A stretch of 64,000 nt of DNA from Rouxiella silvae (GCF_002093625.1 NZ_MRWD01000016.1:1-64000); one strand, 5' to 3'; positions 29,057-38,635 are shown, counted from the stretch's first letter. The notes: generated by a model from the letters alone, not told the origin. Translations and numbers: made by a program.

Positions 29057-29555
29057 TATCCGCGTTTAGCCTAAGCCGTTAGGATTCGTTTAATATTGGA
29101 CACTCTACAAAACGAACGTATGGATGTCTAGATATCTTTATGGATAAAAGGAGTAAAGCCTGAAGGGAGATACGCAGTCTCTGCAACTGCGCTAACACTG
29201 GGTTTGCGAGAGAAAATTCTTGGCTAAATCTGAGGGTTATAAGTCAATAAATGATAATAGAACACAATGGGGGCGTGGTTGGAAATGTCGCTGCTAGTCA
29301 CCCCTCTCAGTGCTGCCTCTGTATTTCGTCAACGTCTTTCGTTGAAAACGTCGACCACAATGCCAATCAACGCGCTGAAGTTGCCTCTTTTTGGGTGATC
29401 CGTTTGATCAAGCATGACCCAGAGACGCTGATCGGCATGCTGTTCAATCGGATGCTCAGCGTTGATTAACAGGAGTGTAGGAGATTGATATTTTGCTCGT
29501 AAAAAGTTGCGCTAAATCAATGTCGACTGACCCTGTTTGGCGCAGTATTCATATC
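29057..29555. other. Non-coding region between mmuM and fnrS
   Basis: I see no convincing gene. A 72-codon frame (29251-29469) lacks a good ribosome binding site and family features, so I leave it out. The right end holds the fnrS promoter. E. coli has dbpA on the other side of fnrS; it is absent here. Confidence 0.6.
29507..29520 (+). promoter_or_regulatory. FNR binding site of the fnrS promoter
   Basis: TTGCGCTAAATCAA fits the FNR consensus TTGATNNNNATCAA at 8 of 10 positions. Its centre lies about 42 bp before the predicted fnrS 5' end (29556), the spacing of a class II FNR-activated promoter. A possible -10 is TATTCA at 29545-29550. Confidence 0.8.
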
Positions 29556-29668
29556 GCAGGTGAATGCAACGTCAAGCGATGGGCGTTGTGCTCCATATTG
29601 TCTTATTTTAGAATTATTGCATAGCGTAATTGATTCGAATAATGCCGGTCTTTGACCGGCTTTTTTTT
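29556..29668 (+). ncRNA. fnrS: FnrS, FNR-dependent small regulatory RNA
   Basis: The 5' segment (starting GCAGGTGAATGCAACGTCAA) and the central CGATGGGCGTTG...GCTCCATATTGTCTTA part match E. coli FnrS almost base for base. The AATTGATTCG segment near the 3' end is kept, followed by the terminator GCCGGTC-TTT-GACCGGC with eight T. FnrS is Hfq-dependent, made anaerobically and represses aerobic-metabolism mRNAs such as sodA and maeA. The location beside zntB is conserved. The FNR site upstream supports the same control. Confidence 0.95.
29644..29668 (+). terminator. fnrS terminator
   Basis: GCCGGTC and GACCGGC around TTT followed by eight T. It also forms the 3' end of the RNA, the feature Hfq binds. 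Confidence 0.93.
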
Positions 29669-29695
29669 ATGCAATTCTCATACACTACGCAATGA

Positions 29696-30691
29696 TTACA
29701 ACCACTTGCTGCGCTTCATCCACCACGCAACACCGCCAACCAGAATTACCAGCAAAGCGCAGAACACCGCAAAGCTCAAGTGATTGCTGGCTCCTGGTAT
29801 GCCGCCCAAATTGACGCCAAATAGCCCGGTCAGGAAGGTGGTGGGCAAGAAGACCATCGCCAGCAGCGACATAGTATAGGTGCGGCGATTCAGCGCGTCG
29901 GCCATCAGTGAACTGATTTCGTCAGACAGCACCGCCGTGCGCGCAATGCTTGAATCTAAATCATCAAGCCCGCGTCCCAGACGGTCAGAGATTTCCTGCA
30001 TACGGCGGCGCTCGTCGTCAGTCATCCAGGGAAAACGCTCACTCGCCAATCGGGCAAACACGTCACGCTGTGGGGACATGTAGCGACGTAGCACGATCAG
30101 TTGCTTACGCAGTAACGCCATTTGTCCACGCTCAGGCACCTGCTGCTCCAACAGGGCGTCTTCAAAATCGATGATTTTATCGTGCAAATCTTCAATAAAA
30201 TCGCTGGTGTGATCGGTCAGCGCATCACACATCTCCACCAGCCAGCTGCCCGTATCCGTTGGACCGGTTCCCTGCTGCATATCATTGATAATTTCATTCA
30301 TCGAAAACACTTTGCGATGACGCGTAGAAACAATCATTTTATCGGTGAGATACACACGAATGGTTACCAACTGATCAGGGCGCGCATTGGCGTTAAGATT
30401 GATGCTGCGCAGCGTAATCAACGTGCCGTCGCCCATGCGCAGAACTTTAGGCCGAATACTCTCACCGGCCAAGGCCTCACGCACACTGTCGGGTAAAACC
30501 GGCGTACTGTTAATCCATTTTTCGCTGTTGGGCATGGAATAGTCGAGGTGCAGCCAGCAGGGTTTAGCAATACTGGCTTCGCAATTCGTGTCAATCTCGC
30601 TCACGCCACCTTTGCCGTCGAGCTGATACGCATAAACTGCGTCAGAGACCTGTAGTTCTTCACCCTTAATCACGTCCACGTTATTCCTCAC
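29696..30691 (-). CDS. zntB: ZntB, zinc transporter of the CorA family
   Basis: Pentameric inner-membrane protein of 331 residues with a large cytoplasmic funnel and two C-terminal spans. The signature loop is GVNLGGIPG (about residue 293), the ZntB version of the CorA GMN motif. RPDQLV and [11 protein letters not shown] are strongly conserved with E. coli (327 residues). ZntB imports zinc driven by protons in later work; earlier studies proposed efflux. Convergent with fnrS. Confidence 0.96.
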   Translation of the reverse strand: MRNNVDVIKGEELQVSDAVYAYQLDGKGGVSEIDTNCEASIAKPCWLHLDYSMPNSEKWINSTPVLPDSVREALAGESIRPKVLRMGDGTLITLRSINLNANARPDQLVTIRVYLTDKMIVSTRHRKVFSMNEIINDMQQGTGPTDTGSWLVEMCDALTDHTSDFIEDLHDKIIDFEDALLEQQVPERGQMALLRKQLIVLRRYMSPQRDVFARLASERFPWMTDDERRRMQEISDRLGRGLDDLDSSIARTAVLSDEISSLMADALNRRTYTMSLLAMVFLPTTFLTGLFGVNLGGIPGASNHLSFAVFCALLVILVGGVAWWMKRSKWL

Positions 30692-31064
30692 TTTCTCTTC
30701 TCAATAATATAAGTCTAGCGTTAACTCTTTGAAGCTCCAACACATCGGTTTTAAAAGCGTACCATTGCAGTAACCGATTAACGGACTAATAATGACACGC
30801 AGGCCCGATGAAGATGTGTGTGCACGGCGTAAGAGTGTTTCAAGATGTGGTCACTGTCGATAAATTTTTGCGGGCAGCCATTTTTAAGATAACGGCGGGT
30901 CAGTTTTGAACAAAATTAATGTTTAAAACCGCGCCGGGCATAGGCTGACATACTTTCTTGCATTGAAGAAATAGACGCTGAGACATGAATTCATACACTA
31001 CGCTAACGAGGCTTCACGCTTTTGCAAACATAACGCCCCCTTTTACATCAGGTTAAATAACAAA
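30692..31064. other. Divergent intergenic region, zntB and secreted-protein gene
   Basis: No gene, repeat or recognised operator is seen in these 373 bp. It must hold the promoters of zntB (leftward) and of the 31065 gene (rightward). Confidence 0.6.
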
Positions 31065-31490
31065 ATGAAAAAAATGCTTCTGTCACTGTTGGTTATTGGG
31101 TCTATGACCAATGTGGTACATGCCGCTGATATGATTGGTGATTACACGGCGGCGGGTTATACCCACTGCGGTGGAATGAAGGTGCTGACCAGCGCGATCG
31201 CCAGCGATGACACTATGGTTATGCAGATTACCGACCCAAAAACCAATGCTTCGCAGATTTATTTCGGCAACCGCACTGCTGATGAGAGTGACAAGGTGAA
31301 GTACACACTTTCTTCGTATAACGCAGACACTAAAACCTTCACACCCGATCCCTCCAACACGGTGATCAAATTCGGCATTAATGAAAACTCCGCGGGCACC
31401 AAAGGTGCTGAGCTTTATCAGCTCACCATGGCGGGCCAGGTTTATACCTGTTCGCCTTACACCGTATTTGATCCGTTGGCCAAGAAGTAA
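31065..31490 (+). CDS. Small secreted protein of unknown function, two cysteines
   Basis: I do not recognise this family. A clear Sec signal peptide (MKKMLLSLLVIGSMTNVVHA) gives a mature chain of 121 residues with two cysteines, one near the start (C35) and one near the end (C129), which could form a disulfide in the periplasm. The body is rich in Thr, Asp and Asn and looks like a small beta-domain. The site before the ATG is weak. It stands alone between zntB and ycjG. Confidence 0.75.
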   Translation: MKKMLLSLLVIGSMTNVVHAADMIGDYTAAGYTHCGGMKVLTSAIASDDTMVMQITDPKTNASQIYFGNRTADESDKVKYTLSSYNADTKTFTPDPSNTVIKFGINENSAGTKGAELYQLTMAGQVYTCSPYTVFDPLAKK

Positions 31491-31594
31491 TTTTCCACAT
31501 TTAAGCCATTGCACCCAGATCAATAGACAACCCCTCACGCCCCGTTGCTACAAGCGCCGGGGCTTGATGTTTTATACGCTTCAGCGCCGATCGT

Positions 31595-32575
31595 TTAATC
31601 GCCGGTGGCTTGTAAATCGATCACCCCGCCGTGAAACGCCAAGCCGGGCACCACGTCTTTTTCAAGCCAGGTAGGCCCATCAAGGTCGATAAACTTTGCC
31701 CCTTCCGTTAACGGCAGTGCTGCGCGCACCGCGCGTGAAGTGCACAGCATGCAACCGAGCATAATCTCCAGCCCACTTTCACGGGCAGCGGCTGCCAGCT
31801 TTAACGCGGCGGTCAGCCCGCCTGTTTTATCCAATTTAATATTAACCATCTCATAGCGACCGGCCAGCAGCAGTACGTCCTCAGCGGTATGACAGCTTTC
31901 ATCGGCGCAAATAGGCAGCGGATGAATAAAATTTTCCAAACCTTCATCCTGACCGGCGGGGAGCGGCTGTTCCAGCATTAGTACGCCGAGGTCGGCTAAC
32001 AGCTGGCAACGCGACGCCAGTCCTTCGCTTTGCCATGACTCGTTGGCGTCAACAATCAGCGAGACATTGGGTACCGCTGTGCGGATTGCGACCATGCGTT
32101 CGGTAATAAAATGATTATCGAGTTTAATTTTGAGCAGCGTTGCGCCGTTTTGCTGATGAGCAATGGCGGCCTCCGCCATTGCCTCGGGCGTGTCCACGCT
32201 CAGCGTTTGCGCCATACTGATTGAGGCCGCGGGATGCGTGTCAGTAAGCTGCCACAAGGTTTCACCGCTCTGCTGCTGCTGTAAATTCCACAGTGCCGAG
32301 TCCAGGGCATTTCGCGCCGCGCCTGCGGGCAAAAGTTTTTCTAGCGCATCACGTTCAGCGCCGTTTTCAATGCTCTGACTCACTGAGTCCAACTGGGCCA
32401 TTACCGAAATTTCACTTTCACCAAAATGCGGATACGGCGTGCATTCACCGATACCCACTACCCCGTCCTGTTCAATTTCGACCACAATAACACGCGCTTC
32501 ACTACGACTGCCGCGTGCGATAACAAACGCCGTATGCAGCGGCCAGGCTTCAGGATAAAAGCGTACGCTTCTCAT
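31595..32575 (-). CDS. ycjG: YcjG (AeeA), L-Ala-D/L-Glu epimerase
   Basis: Enolase-superfamily enzyme that epimerises L-Ala-D-Glu released from recycled murein peptides. Catalytic lysines are in LLKIKLD (about residue 150) and NIKLDKTGG (about 245); metal ligands are in VDANESW, MLEQPL and CADESCH. The 326-residue length fits E. coli (321). It is divergent from tpx, its E. coli neighbour. Confidence 0.94.
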   Translation of the reverse strand: MRSVRFYPEAWPLHTAFVIARGSRSEARVIVVEIEQDGVVGIGECTPYPHFGESEISVMAQLDSVSQSIENGAERDALEKLLPAGAARNALDSALWNLQQQQSGETLWQLTDTHPAASISMAQTLSVDTPEAMAEAAIAHQQNGATLLKIKLDNHFITERMVAIRTAVPNVSLIVDANESWQSEGLASRCQLLADLGVLMLEQPLPAGQDEGLENFIHPLPICADESCHTAEDVLLLAGRYEMVNIKLDKTGGLTAALKLAAAARESGLEIMLGCMLCTSRAVRAALPLTEGAKFIDLDGPTWLEKDVVPGLAFHGGVIDLQATGD

Positions 32576-32903
32576 TCACTACTCCATCAAAACGCCGTCG
32601 GGCAAGATGCAGCGAGGCTTTGATCATTATAGTCGAGGGGTTTTGATATTCCGCTCGAACCCCTTGTTACGTTTATTTTTATCGCCTCACCCGTTTGAAC
32701 TGAACCCCACGAGCAGGTTCATGCAGACACTGGGGTGGTGGCTGGCGAACGAACCCGCGAAAACGGAAAGTTTCCAAGCTGTAAATTGGCCTTTTAAAGA
32801 CCCGATTGTTAACTTAAACTTGAACTGATTGAAAAACCCATACTTTTGCAACAAAGTGCCTGTAAACTTGAGCACTCTTGCAACATCGCATTAAGGATAA
32901 ATC
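32576..32903. other. Divergent ycjG-tpx intergenic region
   Basis: 328 bp without a convincing gene. A 73-codon frame at 32607-32828 shows no family features and is omitted. The AAGGA before the tpx start is the only certain signal. Confidence 0.55.
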
Positions 32904-33407
32904 ATGACTCAGACCGTACATCTTCAAGGCAATCCTGTTAGCGTTGCCGGTCAGTTGCCGCAAAAAGGCGACGTCGCTAAGCCGTTTACGCTGGTCGCTA
33001 AAGACTTGTCAGACGTTGCGTTGAGCAGCTTCGCCGGTAAACGTAAAGTCCTGAATATTTTCCCAAGCGTTGATACCGGCGTTTGCGCGGCGTCCGTGCG
33101 TAAATTCAACCAGGTAGTTGGCGAACTCGATAACACTGTGGTGCTGTGTATTTCTGGCGACCTGCCTTTCGCACAGTCTCGTTTCTGTGGCGCAGAAGGC
33201 CTGGCTAACGTGGTGACCCTCTCCACCCTGCGCGGCGAAGATTTCAAATCAACCTACGGCGTTGCTATCACCGACGGCCCTCTGGCTGGCCTGACATCGC
33301 GTGCAGTTATCGTGCTCGATGAGCAAGATAACGTGCTGCACAGCGAACTGGTGGGTGAAATCACCGACGAACCAAACTATGACGCTGCCATTGCCGTTCT
33401 GAAATAA
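32904..33407 (+). CDS. tpx: Tpx, thiol peroxidase
   Basis: Atypical 2-Cys peroxiredoxin that reduces lipid and organic hydroperoxides with thioredoxin. Peroxidatic C61 (in [10 protein letters not shown]) and resolving C95 (in QSRFCGA) are in their standard places; the length of 167 residues is exact for the family. AAGGA precedes the ATG. A strong terminator follows. Confidence 0.97.
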   Translation: MTQTVHLQGNPVSVAGQLPQKGDVAKPFTLVAKDLSDVALSSFAGKRKVLNIFPSVDTGVCAASVRKFNQVVGELDNTVVLCISGDLPFAQSRFCGAEGLANVVTLSTLRGEDFKSTYGVAITDGPLAGLTSRAVIVLDEQDNVLHSELVGEITDEPNYDAAIAVLK

Positions 33408-33428
33408 TTAATTTTACCGACTATCAGG

Positions 33429-33453
33429 CCCCGCCATTCGGTGGGGTTTTTTT
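33429..33453 (+). terminator. tpx terminator
   Basis: CCCCGCC and GGTGGGG form a 7-bp stem (one G:T pair) around ATTC, followed by seven T. Confidence 0.9.
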
Positions 33454-33529
33454 ATAGATTATTTCCGCTAAGTTTGACGAGCACAGTGTCAACAAGGCGT
33501 ATGACCGCAGGTTTTCATATTCCTGCCCT

Positions 33530-34768
33530 TCACGATTTAGTCCCGTTTTGCGTCGCGTGATCGAGTGCGGAAATAACGATGCTCGGCGTCAGCACTTGGG
33601 GTAGCACGACCGGCTTGCCACCGTCTGCGGGGTAGACCACATAAAGAGGCAATCCACCGCGGCCAAAGTCACTCAGCGCCTGCTCAACATCCGGATTATA
33701 CTTGGTCGAATCCGCGACCATATAAATGGTATCCGTGCGCGCCATAGCCGCTTTAACGGCCTGAGTTGACAGCGAAGTTTGTTCGTTTACCTGACAGGTA
33801 ATACACCAGGAAGCAGTGAAGTTCACCAAGATTGGCTTACCCTGCCCCTTTATAGCGTCTACGTTTTGCGGTGACCATGCCACGGCGGCGGGGGCGACAG
33901 ACGCCTCTGCCACGTCAGGTGAACCGGTGGCCGTTTTAAGATTAGCCAGCGGTGGCACGATCAGTAAAACGAATACGGCAGTCGTCATATGCAGTGCCCA
34001 GTGGCGTCGACCCCGCATACGGCGTTTTTGCGCCATTCCGTAAAGCCAGGCGGCAAAACTTAACAACAAACAACAGGCCAAAATGGCCGCCAGCGCGAGC
34101 TGTCCGCCCTGCTGTTCCAATACCCAAATAAGCCAAGCCACGGCTCCCAACATCGGAAACGCCAGACCATGCTTGAGGGTCACCATCCAGGCACCGGGTG
34201 CGGGCAAAATTCGCGCCAGCAGCGGAAAAAATGAAATCAGCGTAAAAGGGGCAGCAAAGCCCAGCGCCAACGCAATAAAGATGATCAGACTGACTGCCGG
34301 TGGCTGAGTTAACGCATATCCCACGGCGCTGGCCATAAACGGTGCGCTGCAGGGAGTAGCAACGATAATCGCCAGCGCCCCAGTCAGCGCCGAGCCTGTC
34401 AAACCGCCTCGCGCGCCGCCCACTTCCCCTACCTTTTGCACCGAAAGCCCCACTTCAAACAGTCCAAAAAGGTTGAGCGCCGATGCCAGCATCACTAACG
34501 CCAGCAGCGCAATCACCAGAGGTGATTGCAGTTGAAAACCCCAGCCGACTGCCGCGCCACCGGAGCGAGCCAGCAGCAGCACGCCCGCCAGCAGCAGCAT
34601 GGTCACCACTACGCCAAACAAAAAAGCCAGGCCTTCCGCTCGGGCCTGAGCCGGTGTGTCGTGGTGGCGAATCAGGCTCAGCGCCTTGAGTGAAATCACT
34701 GGAAACACGCACGGCATCAGATTGAGGATAATCCCGCCCAGGAAGGCGGCGGCAATGGCAGTCAGCAT
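33530..34768 (-). CDS. DsbD-like membrane electron transporter lacking the N-terminal domain
   Basis: The chain begins straight in the CcdA/DsbD-type membrane domain: C20 in LNLMPCVFPV and C140 in IIVATPCSAPF are the intramembrane redox pair, with about eight spans in residues 1-275. A C-terminal thioredoxin domain has C322-I-T-C325 (SWCITCQ). The periplasmic DsbD-alpha domain of E. coli DsbD is missing, and there is no room for it since the upstream gene ends 24 bp before. Such shortened proteins pass electrons from cytoplasmic thioredoxin to envelope partners; the peroxiredoxin gene just upstream is the obvious candidate. Confidence 0.88.
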   Translation of the reverse strand: MLTAIAAAFLGGIILNLMPCVFPVISLKALSLIRHHDTPAQARAEGLAFLFGVVVTMLLLAGVLLLARSGGAAVGWGFQLQSPLVIALLALVMLASALNLFGLFEVGLSVQKVGEVGGARGGLTGSALTGALAIIVATPCSAPFMASAVGYALTQPPAVSLIIFIALALGFAAPFTLISFFPLLARILPAPGAWMVTLKHGLAFPMLGAVAWLIWVLEQQGGQLALAAILACCLLLSFAAWLYGMAQKRRMRGRRHWALHMTTAVFVLLIVPPLANLKTATGSPDVAEASVAPAAVAWSPQNVDAIKGQGKPILVNFTASWCITCQVNEQTSLSTQAVKAAMARTDTIYMVADSTKYNPDVEQALSDFGRGGLPLYVVYPADGGKPVVLPQVLTPSIVISALDHATQNGTKS

Positions 34769-34792
34769 AATAAACCTACTTAAATCTTGGGG

Positions 34793-35356
34793 TTAAGCCG
34801 GATTGGCCTGACGATACTTTTTGACCGCGTCCATTGCTTTCTGAATATGTGCGTCCGGATTTTTATCGGTATAGCTGAGCAGAATTTTGCCGTCCGGCGC
34901 AATCACGTAAGAGGTTCGGTCGGAAAGAGTGTTGCCCTTGGCCTGCATCGTGTTTTTATATTCGGCCGCCACTTTCGCGCCAGGATCTGCCGCCACGGTG
35001 AATTTATCGCGACACTCAAGCTGTGAGAATTTATCAATCTGTTCAACGTTACCGGCGGTCACGCCAATAACTGTGGCACCCTGCTTTTTAAATTCGTCGG
35101 TGGCTTCAGCGAAGTCGTGCGCTTCGAGCGTACAGCCTGCGCTGAACGCGGCTGGGAAGAAGTAGAGCACGACCGGCCCTTTTTGCAGCGCCTGCTTCAG
35201 TGAGAAGGTGGTTGGCTTACCGGCCAGTGCAGCTTTAAGTTCAAAATCAGGCGCTTTTTCACCCACCTGCAATGCGGCGAATGCGGAAGTGACGGGCAGA
35301 GCAAGTCCAAGTACAGCCGCCACTGCCAGCGTGCCCAGTGTGCTTTTCATACGCAT
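34793..35356 (-). CDS. Periplasmic peroxiredoxin
   Basis: AhpC/TSA-fold protein of 187 residues. The start at 35356 is chosen because GGAG lies eight bases before it and it opens a signal peptide (MRMKSTLGTLAVAAVLG, cleavage at AFA-ALQ). The peroxidatic Cys is in FFPAAFSAGCTLEAHDF, where the usual Thr of PxxxTxxC is Ser. A second Cys in LECRDKF is a candidate resolving residue. It is first in a two-gene unit with the DsbD-like gene, which probably keeps it reduced. Substrate is likely H2O2 or organic peroxide in the envelope. Confidence 0.88.
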   Translation of the reverse strand: MRMKSTLGTLAVAAVLGLALPVTSAFAALQVGEKAPDFELKAALAGKPTTFSLKQALQKGPVVLYFFPAAFSAGCTLEAHDFAEATDEFKKQGATVIGVTAGNVEQIDKFSQLECRDKFTVAADPGAKVAAEYKNTMQAKGNTLSDRTSYVIAPDGKILLSYTDKNPDAHIQKAMDAVKKYRQANPA

Positions 35357-35587
35357 GTTGATTTCTCCATTGTGAGGCAGGCGATATCGCCTGATGACCT
35401 TAACCATAGATTCAGTTGTTGCAAAGTAAAGTGGGCATTGGTGAATAAATATTTATATTTGGGACAGGAAGTTAACTTTTTTGCCTCCTTCGTTAAACCT
35501 CCTATAATACTTATGCTTAAGGCCGTGTATTCAGAGTAAAGTTTCTCCCGCTTAAAATTGTGGAGTGAGTTTAGACAAGGGAAGTAT

Positions 35588-37093
35588 ATGATTAAATTAA
35601 GAAAGAAACGCGTTAAACCGATGCATATCAATGACATTACGATCATTGACGATAGCAAGCTTAAAAAAGCTATCACCGCAGCGGCTCTGGGTAATGCCAT
35701 GGAGTGGTTCGACTTTGGTGTCTATGGCTTTGTTGCCGTCGCACTCGGTCAGGTATTTTTCCCCGGTGCAGATCCGGGTCTACAGATGATTGCCGCGCTG
35801 GCAACCTTCTCTGTTCCCTTCCTCGTCCGCCCTCTCGGCGGTCTATTCTTTGGAAGGCTCGGTGACAAGTTCGGTCGCCAAAAAGTGCTTTCAATTACCA
35901 TCATTATTATGTCGGTCAGTACCTTCTGTATCGGCCTGATACCTTCCTATGCCAGCATCGGTATCTGGGCGCCCATTTTGCTTCTGTTAGCCAAATTGGC
36001 GCAGGGTTTCTCCGTGGGTGGCGAATATACCGGTGCGGCCATTTTTGTGGCGGAGTACTCTCCGGACAGAAAACGCGGCTTCCTCGGCAGCTGGCTTGAC
36101 TTCGGCTCCATCGCTGGTTTTATTCTTGGCGCAGGGGTAGTTATTCTGATCACTAGCATCGTTGGGGACCAAAACTTCCTCGATTGGGGTTGGCGTCTGC
36201 CGTTCTTTATTGCTGCACCGTTGGGTCTGATTGGAATTTATCTGCGCCACGCACTGGAAGAGACTCCGACCTTCCAGCAGCACGTTGATAAAATCGACAG
36301 CAACTCGCGTAAAGAGATTGCAGAACCGCCGAGAGTGTCGTTCCGCGAAATTTTCACCAAACAGTGGAAAGCATTGATTATCAGCGTAGGTATGGTGATC
36401 GCGACCAATGTCACCTATTACATGCTGCTGACTTACATGCCAAGCTACCTGTCACACAGCCTTCACTACTCGGAAGACCATGGCTTGCTTATCATTATTG
36501 CCATCATGGTCGGTATGCTGTTCGTACAACCGTTTATGGGGCTGCTGAGCGACCGCTTTGGTCGTAAGCCGTTTGTGATTATCGGCAGTATCGGTCTGTT
36601 TATTCTGGCAATTCCGTGCTTCATTTTGATTCAAAGCAACGTGATTGGTCTGATATTCCTCGGTCTGCTTATCCTTGCCGTGTTGCTCAACTGCTTTATC
36701 GGCGTTATGGCCTCCACGCTGCCCGCGATGTTCCCAACCAACATTCGCTACAGCGCGCTGGCTATTGCCTTCAACATTTCGGTGCTGGTTGCTGGCCTCA
36801 CGCCAACGATTGCCGCCTGGCTGGTTGAAGCGACCAACAACCTGTTTATGCCTGCGTACTACCTGATGGTGGTTGCCGTTATTGGACTTGTTACCGGTGT
36901 TTACATGAAGGAAACCGCCAACAAGCCGTTGAAAGGGGCAACGCCTGCGGCGTCTGACAGAGCGGAAGCAGTGGAAATTTTGCAGGAGCATCATGATAAT
37001 ATCGAACAGAAAATCGAAGATATCGATGCACAAATTGCGGAACTACAGGGTAAAAGAAAGAATCTTATCGATCAGCATCCTGAAATTAACTGA
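35588..37093 (+). CDS. proP: ProP, proline/glycine betaine:H+ symporter
   Basis: MFS osmosensory transporter with 12 membrane spans. The start at 35588 (MIKLRKKRVKP) follows GGGAAG and aligns with E. coli ProP, giving 501 residues against 500. TIIDDSKLKKAITAAALGNAMEWFDFG-type N-terminus (about 16-42) and GGEYTGAAIFVAEY are near identical to E. coli. The C-terminal 40 residues (EQKIEDIDAQIAELQGKRKN) keep the coiled coil that tunes the osmotic set point. It lies outside its E. coli location. Confidence 0.96.
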   Translation: MIKLRKKRVKPMHINDITIIDDSKLKKAITAAALGNAMEWFDFGVYGFVAVALGQVFFPGADPGLQMIAALATFSVPFLVRPLGGLFFGRLGDKFGRQKVLSITIIIMSVSTFCIGLIPSYASIGIWAPILLLLAKLAQGFSVGGEYTGAAIFVAEYSPDRKRGFLGSWLDFGSIAGFILGAGVVILITSIVGDQNFLDWGWRLPFFIAAPLGLIGIYLRHALEETPTFQQHVDKIDSNSRKEIAEPPRVSFREIFTKQWKALIISVGMVIATNVTYYMLLTYMPSYLSHSLHYSEDHGLLIIIAIMVGMLFVQPFMGLLSDRFGRKPFVIIGSIGLFILAIPCFILIQSNVIGLIFLGLLILAVLLNCFIGVMASTLPAMFPTNIRYSALAIAFNISVLVAGLTPTIAAWLVEATNNLFMPAYYLMVVAVIGLVTGVYMKETANKPLKGATPAASDRAEAVEILQEHHDNIEQKIEDIDAQIAELQGKRKNLIDQHPEIN

Positions 37094-37165
37094 TTGCTGA
37101 TGTTGGCAGACGACGCAATTTGGTCAGTTGCTAATTTAAAAGAATAACGTCTTAGGCACGTTTAA

Positions 37166-37195
37166 AGCCGGTCAGCAGCGCTGACCGGCTTTTTT
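37166..37195. terminator. Bidirectional terminator, proP / ABC operon
   Basis: AGCCGGTCAG and CTGACCGGCT form a perfect 10-bp stem around CAGCG with T on the right and A on the left, serving both proP and the convergent operon ending at 37214. Confidence 0.93.
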
Positions 37196-37213
37196 AATCC
37201 ACTTCTTCAAAGA

Positions 37214-37906
37214 TTAGGTGCGAACTCTAAGCGCCGCCTCAAGCTTGTCGGCAATTTTGGTCACCACGTAGGCGATAACCATGTAAAACACCACTGCCAC
37301 CAAAAAGGCTTCGAGATAGTAATAATTGAGTGCTGCCGCTAACTGCGCCTGAGCAAATATATCGACCACTTCAATCGCAAAGGCCAGTGAAAGTGCCTTC
37401 ATAATCACCATGAACGAGTTGGCCAAGTCAGGAATGGCCGCAATAATCATCTGCGGGAACAACACTCTTCGAAACAGCTGACTGCCGGTATAACCCAGCG
37501 AATGGGCCGCATCAGCCTGACCGCTGTCAAACGAGTTTAACGCCCCTTTGATAACCTCAGCCTGAAACGCCGCCACGCACGCGCTTAAGGCGACGATAAT
37601 AATCACCCAGTTCGGCAATGAGTGGCCGTTATAGTCAATCCCGAACAGTGAAGCAGTGAAGTGCACCGCCGTCGGTAGACCGTAGTAGGCGAGGAAAATC
37701 ATCACCACCATCGGAATGCCTTTAAAGGTGACTTTGTACGCCACCACCAGTTGGCGCAGCACCGGTATCTTTTTGTGCTCGATAAACGCAAACAGGCCGC
37801 CGATTAAGGTCGAAAATATGAATATCGTCAACGCCATCAGTAGCGTATTGGGCACCGCGTCTAAAATGCTCCAAAAATCCGGGATCAGTACATCGATATC
37901 AAACAT
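37214..37906 (-). CDS. Polar amino-acid-type ABC permease
   Basis: HisM/GlnP-type permease of 230 residues with about five spans and an EAA loop around ADAAHSLGYTGSQLFRRVLFPQ. It is the last gene of the seven-gene operon, 21 bp after a paralogous permease; the two would form the heterodimeric channel. Confidence 0.9.
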   Translation of the reverse strand: MFDIDVLIPDFWSILDAVPNTLLMALTIFIFSTLIGGLFAFIEHKKIPVLRQLVVAYKVTFKGIPMVVMIFLAYYGLPTAVHFTASLFGIDYNGHSLPNWVIIIVALSACVAAFQAEVIKGALNSFDSGQADAAHSLGYTGSQLFRRVLFPQMIIAAIPDLANSFMVIMKALSLAFAIEVVDIFAQAQLAAALNYYYLEAFLVAVVFYMVIAYVVTKIADKLEAALRVRT

Positions 37907-37927
37907 AGGTTAGTGACCTTCTCTCTG

Positions 37928-38635
37928 TCAGATGCTCGCCGTGAGCTTTATCTTGGTGGGCGCATTCTTCGAGGTGTATTTCGACAAACGAAGCTCGAAG
38001 AAGCGCACGATAAGCCAGGCAATCAGGCACAGTACCGAATAGATAACGCCAAGTACCAGATAGGTTCCAAACTGATACTGGTTATAAGAGCGTTCCATAA
38101 TCAGATGCGCCGTTGCCATGACGTCGGCGGCCCCGATGTACATCACCAGCGCCACGTTGTGGATCAGGTAAATAATGGCGTTTCCATAACCCGGAAGGCC
38201 AATATGTAGCGCCTGCGGGCCGGCAATGCGGGTCACTTTTTGGTAAAAACTGTATCCCAGACTGTCAGCGGCGTCGTGCTGTCCCCGCTCAACGGCCAAA
38301 TACGCAGGCCGCATCACCTCGGATAAATAGCCGCCGTGATACAGACTCAACCCCACCATTGAAGCCAGCGTCGGTGTAATGAAGTCTTTCATGCCAAACA
38401 GGCCAACAAAAATGGGCAGGCCGTAAAAAGCCACAAACAGTTGCAGCACAACCGGCACGCTGCGGGCATAGGACACGTAGAGGTCGGCCAATTGGCTGAC
38501 CACCGGTATTCTGCGCACTCGGAAGGTTGTCGCAATCAACGCCAGCAGGAAGCCGGCGATGAGTGCCACAAACATAATCGCTAGCGTCAACGGCAAAGCC
38601 GAGAGTAGCTCGGGAATCATGGTGGTAAGATCCAC
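37928..38635 (-). CDS. Polar amino-acid-type ABC permease
   Basis: A 235-residue membrane protein, paralogous to its downstream neighbour. EAA loop: DAADSLGYSFYQKVTRIAGPQ (DAADSLGY as core). About five membrane spans. The gap to the binding-protein gene is 70 bp. Confidence 0.9.
   Translation of the reverse strand: MDLTTMIPELLSALPLTLAIMFVALIAGFLLALIATTFRVRRIPVVSQLADLYVSYARSVPVVLQLFVAFYGLPIFVGLFGMKDFITPTLASMVGLSLYHGGYLSEVMRPAYLAVERGQHDAADSLGYSFYQKVTRIAGPQALHIGLPGYGNAIIYLIHNVALVMYIGAADVMATAHLIMERSYNQYQFGTYLVLGVIYSVLCLIAWLIVRFFELRLSKYTSKNAPTKIKLTASI

Noticed and set aside
29251-29469. 72-codon frame between mmuM and fnrS
   Set aside because: No good ribosome binding site, no recognised domain and amino-acid composition like random translation.
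32607-32828. 73-codon frame between ycjG and tpx
   Set aside because: It lies across the divergent promoters and has no family features.
33530-34768. DsbD-like gene as a broken dsbD pseudogene
   Set aside because: The frame is intact, both redox pairs are present and it is in tight spacing with the peroxiredoxin gene, so a naturally short form is more likely.
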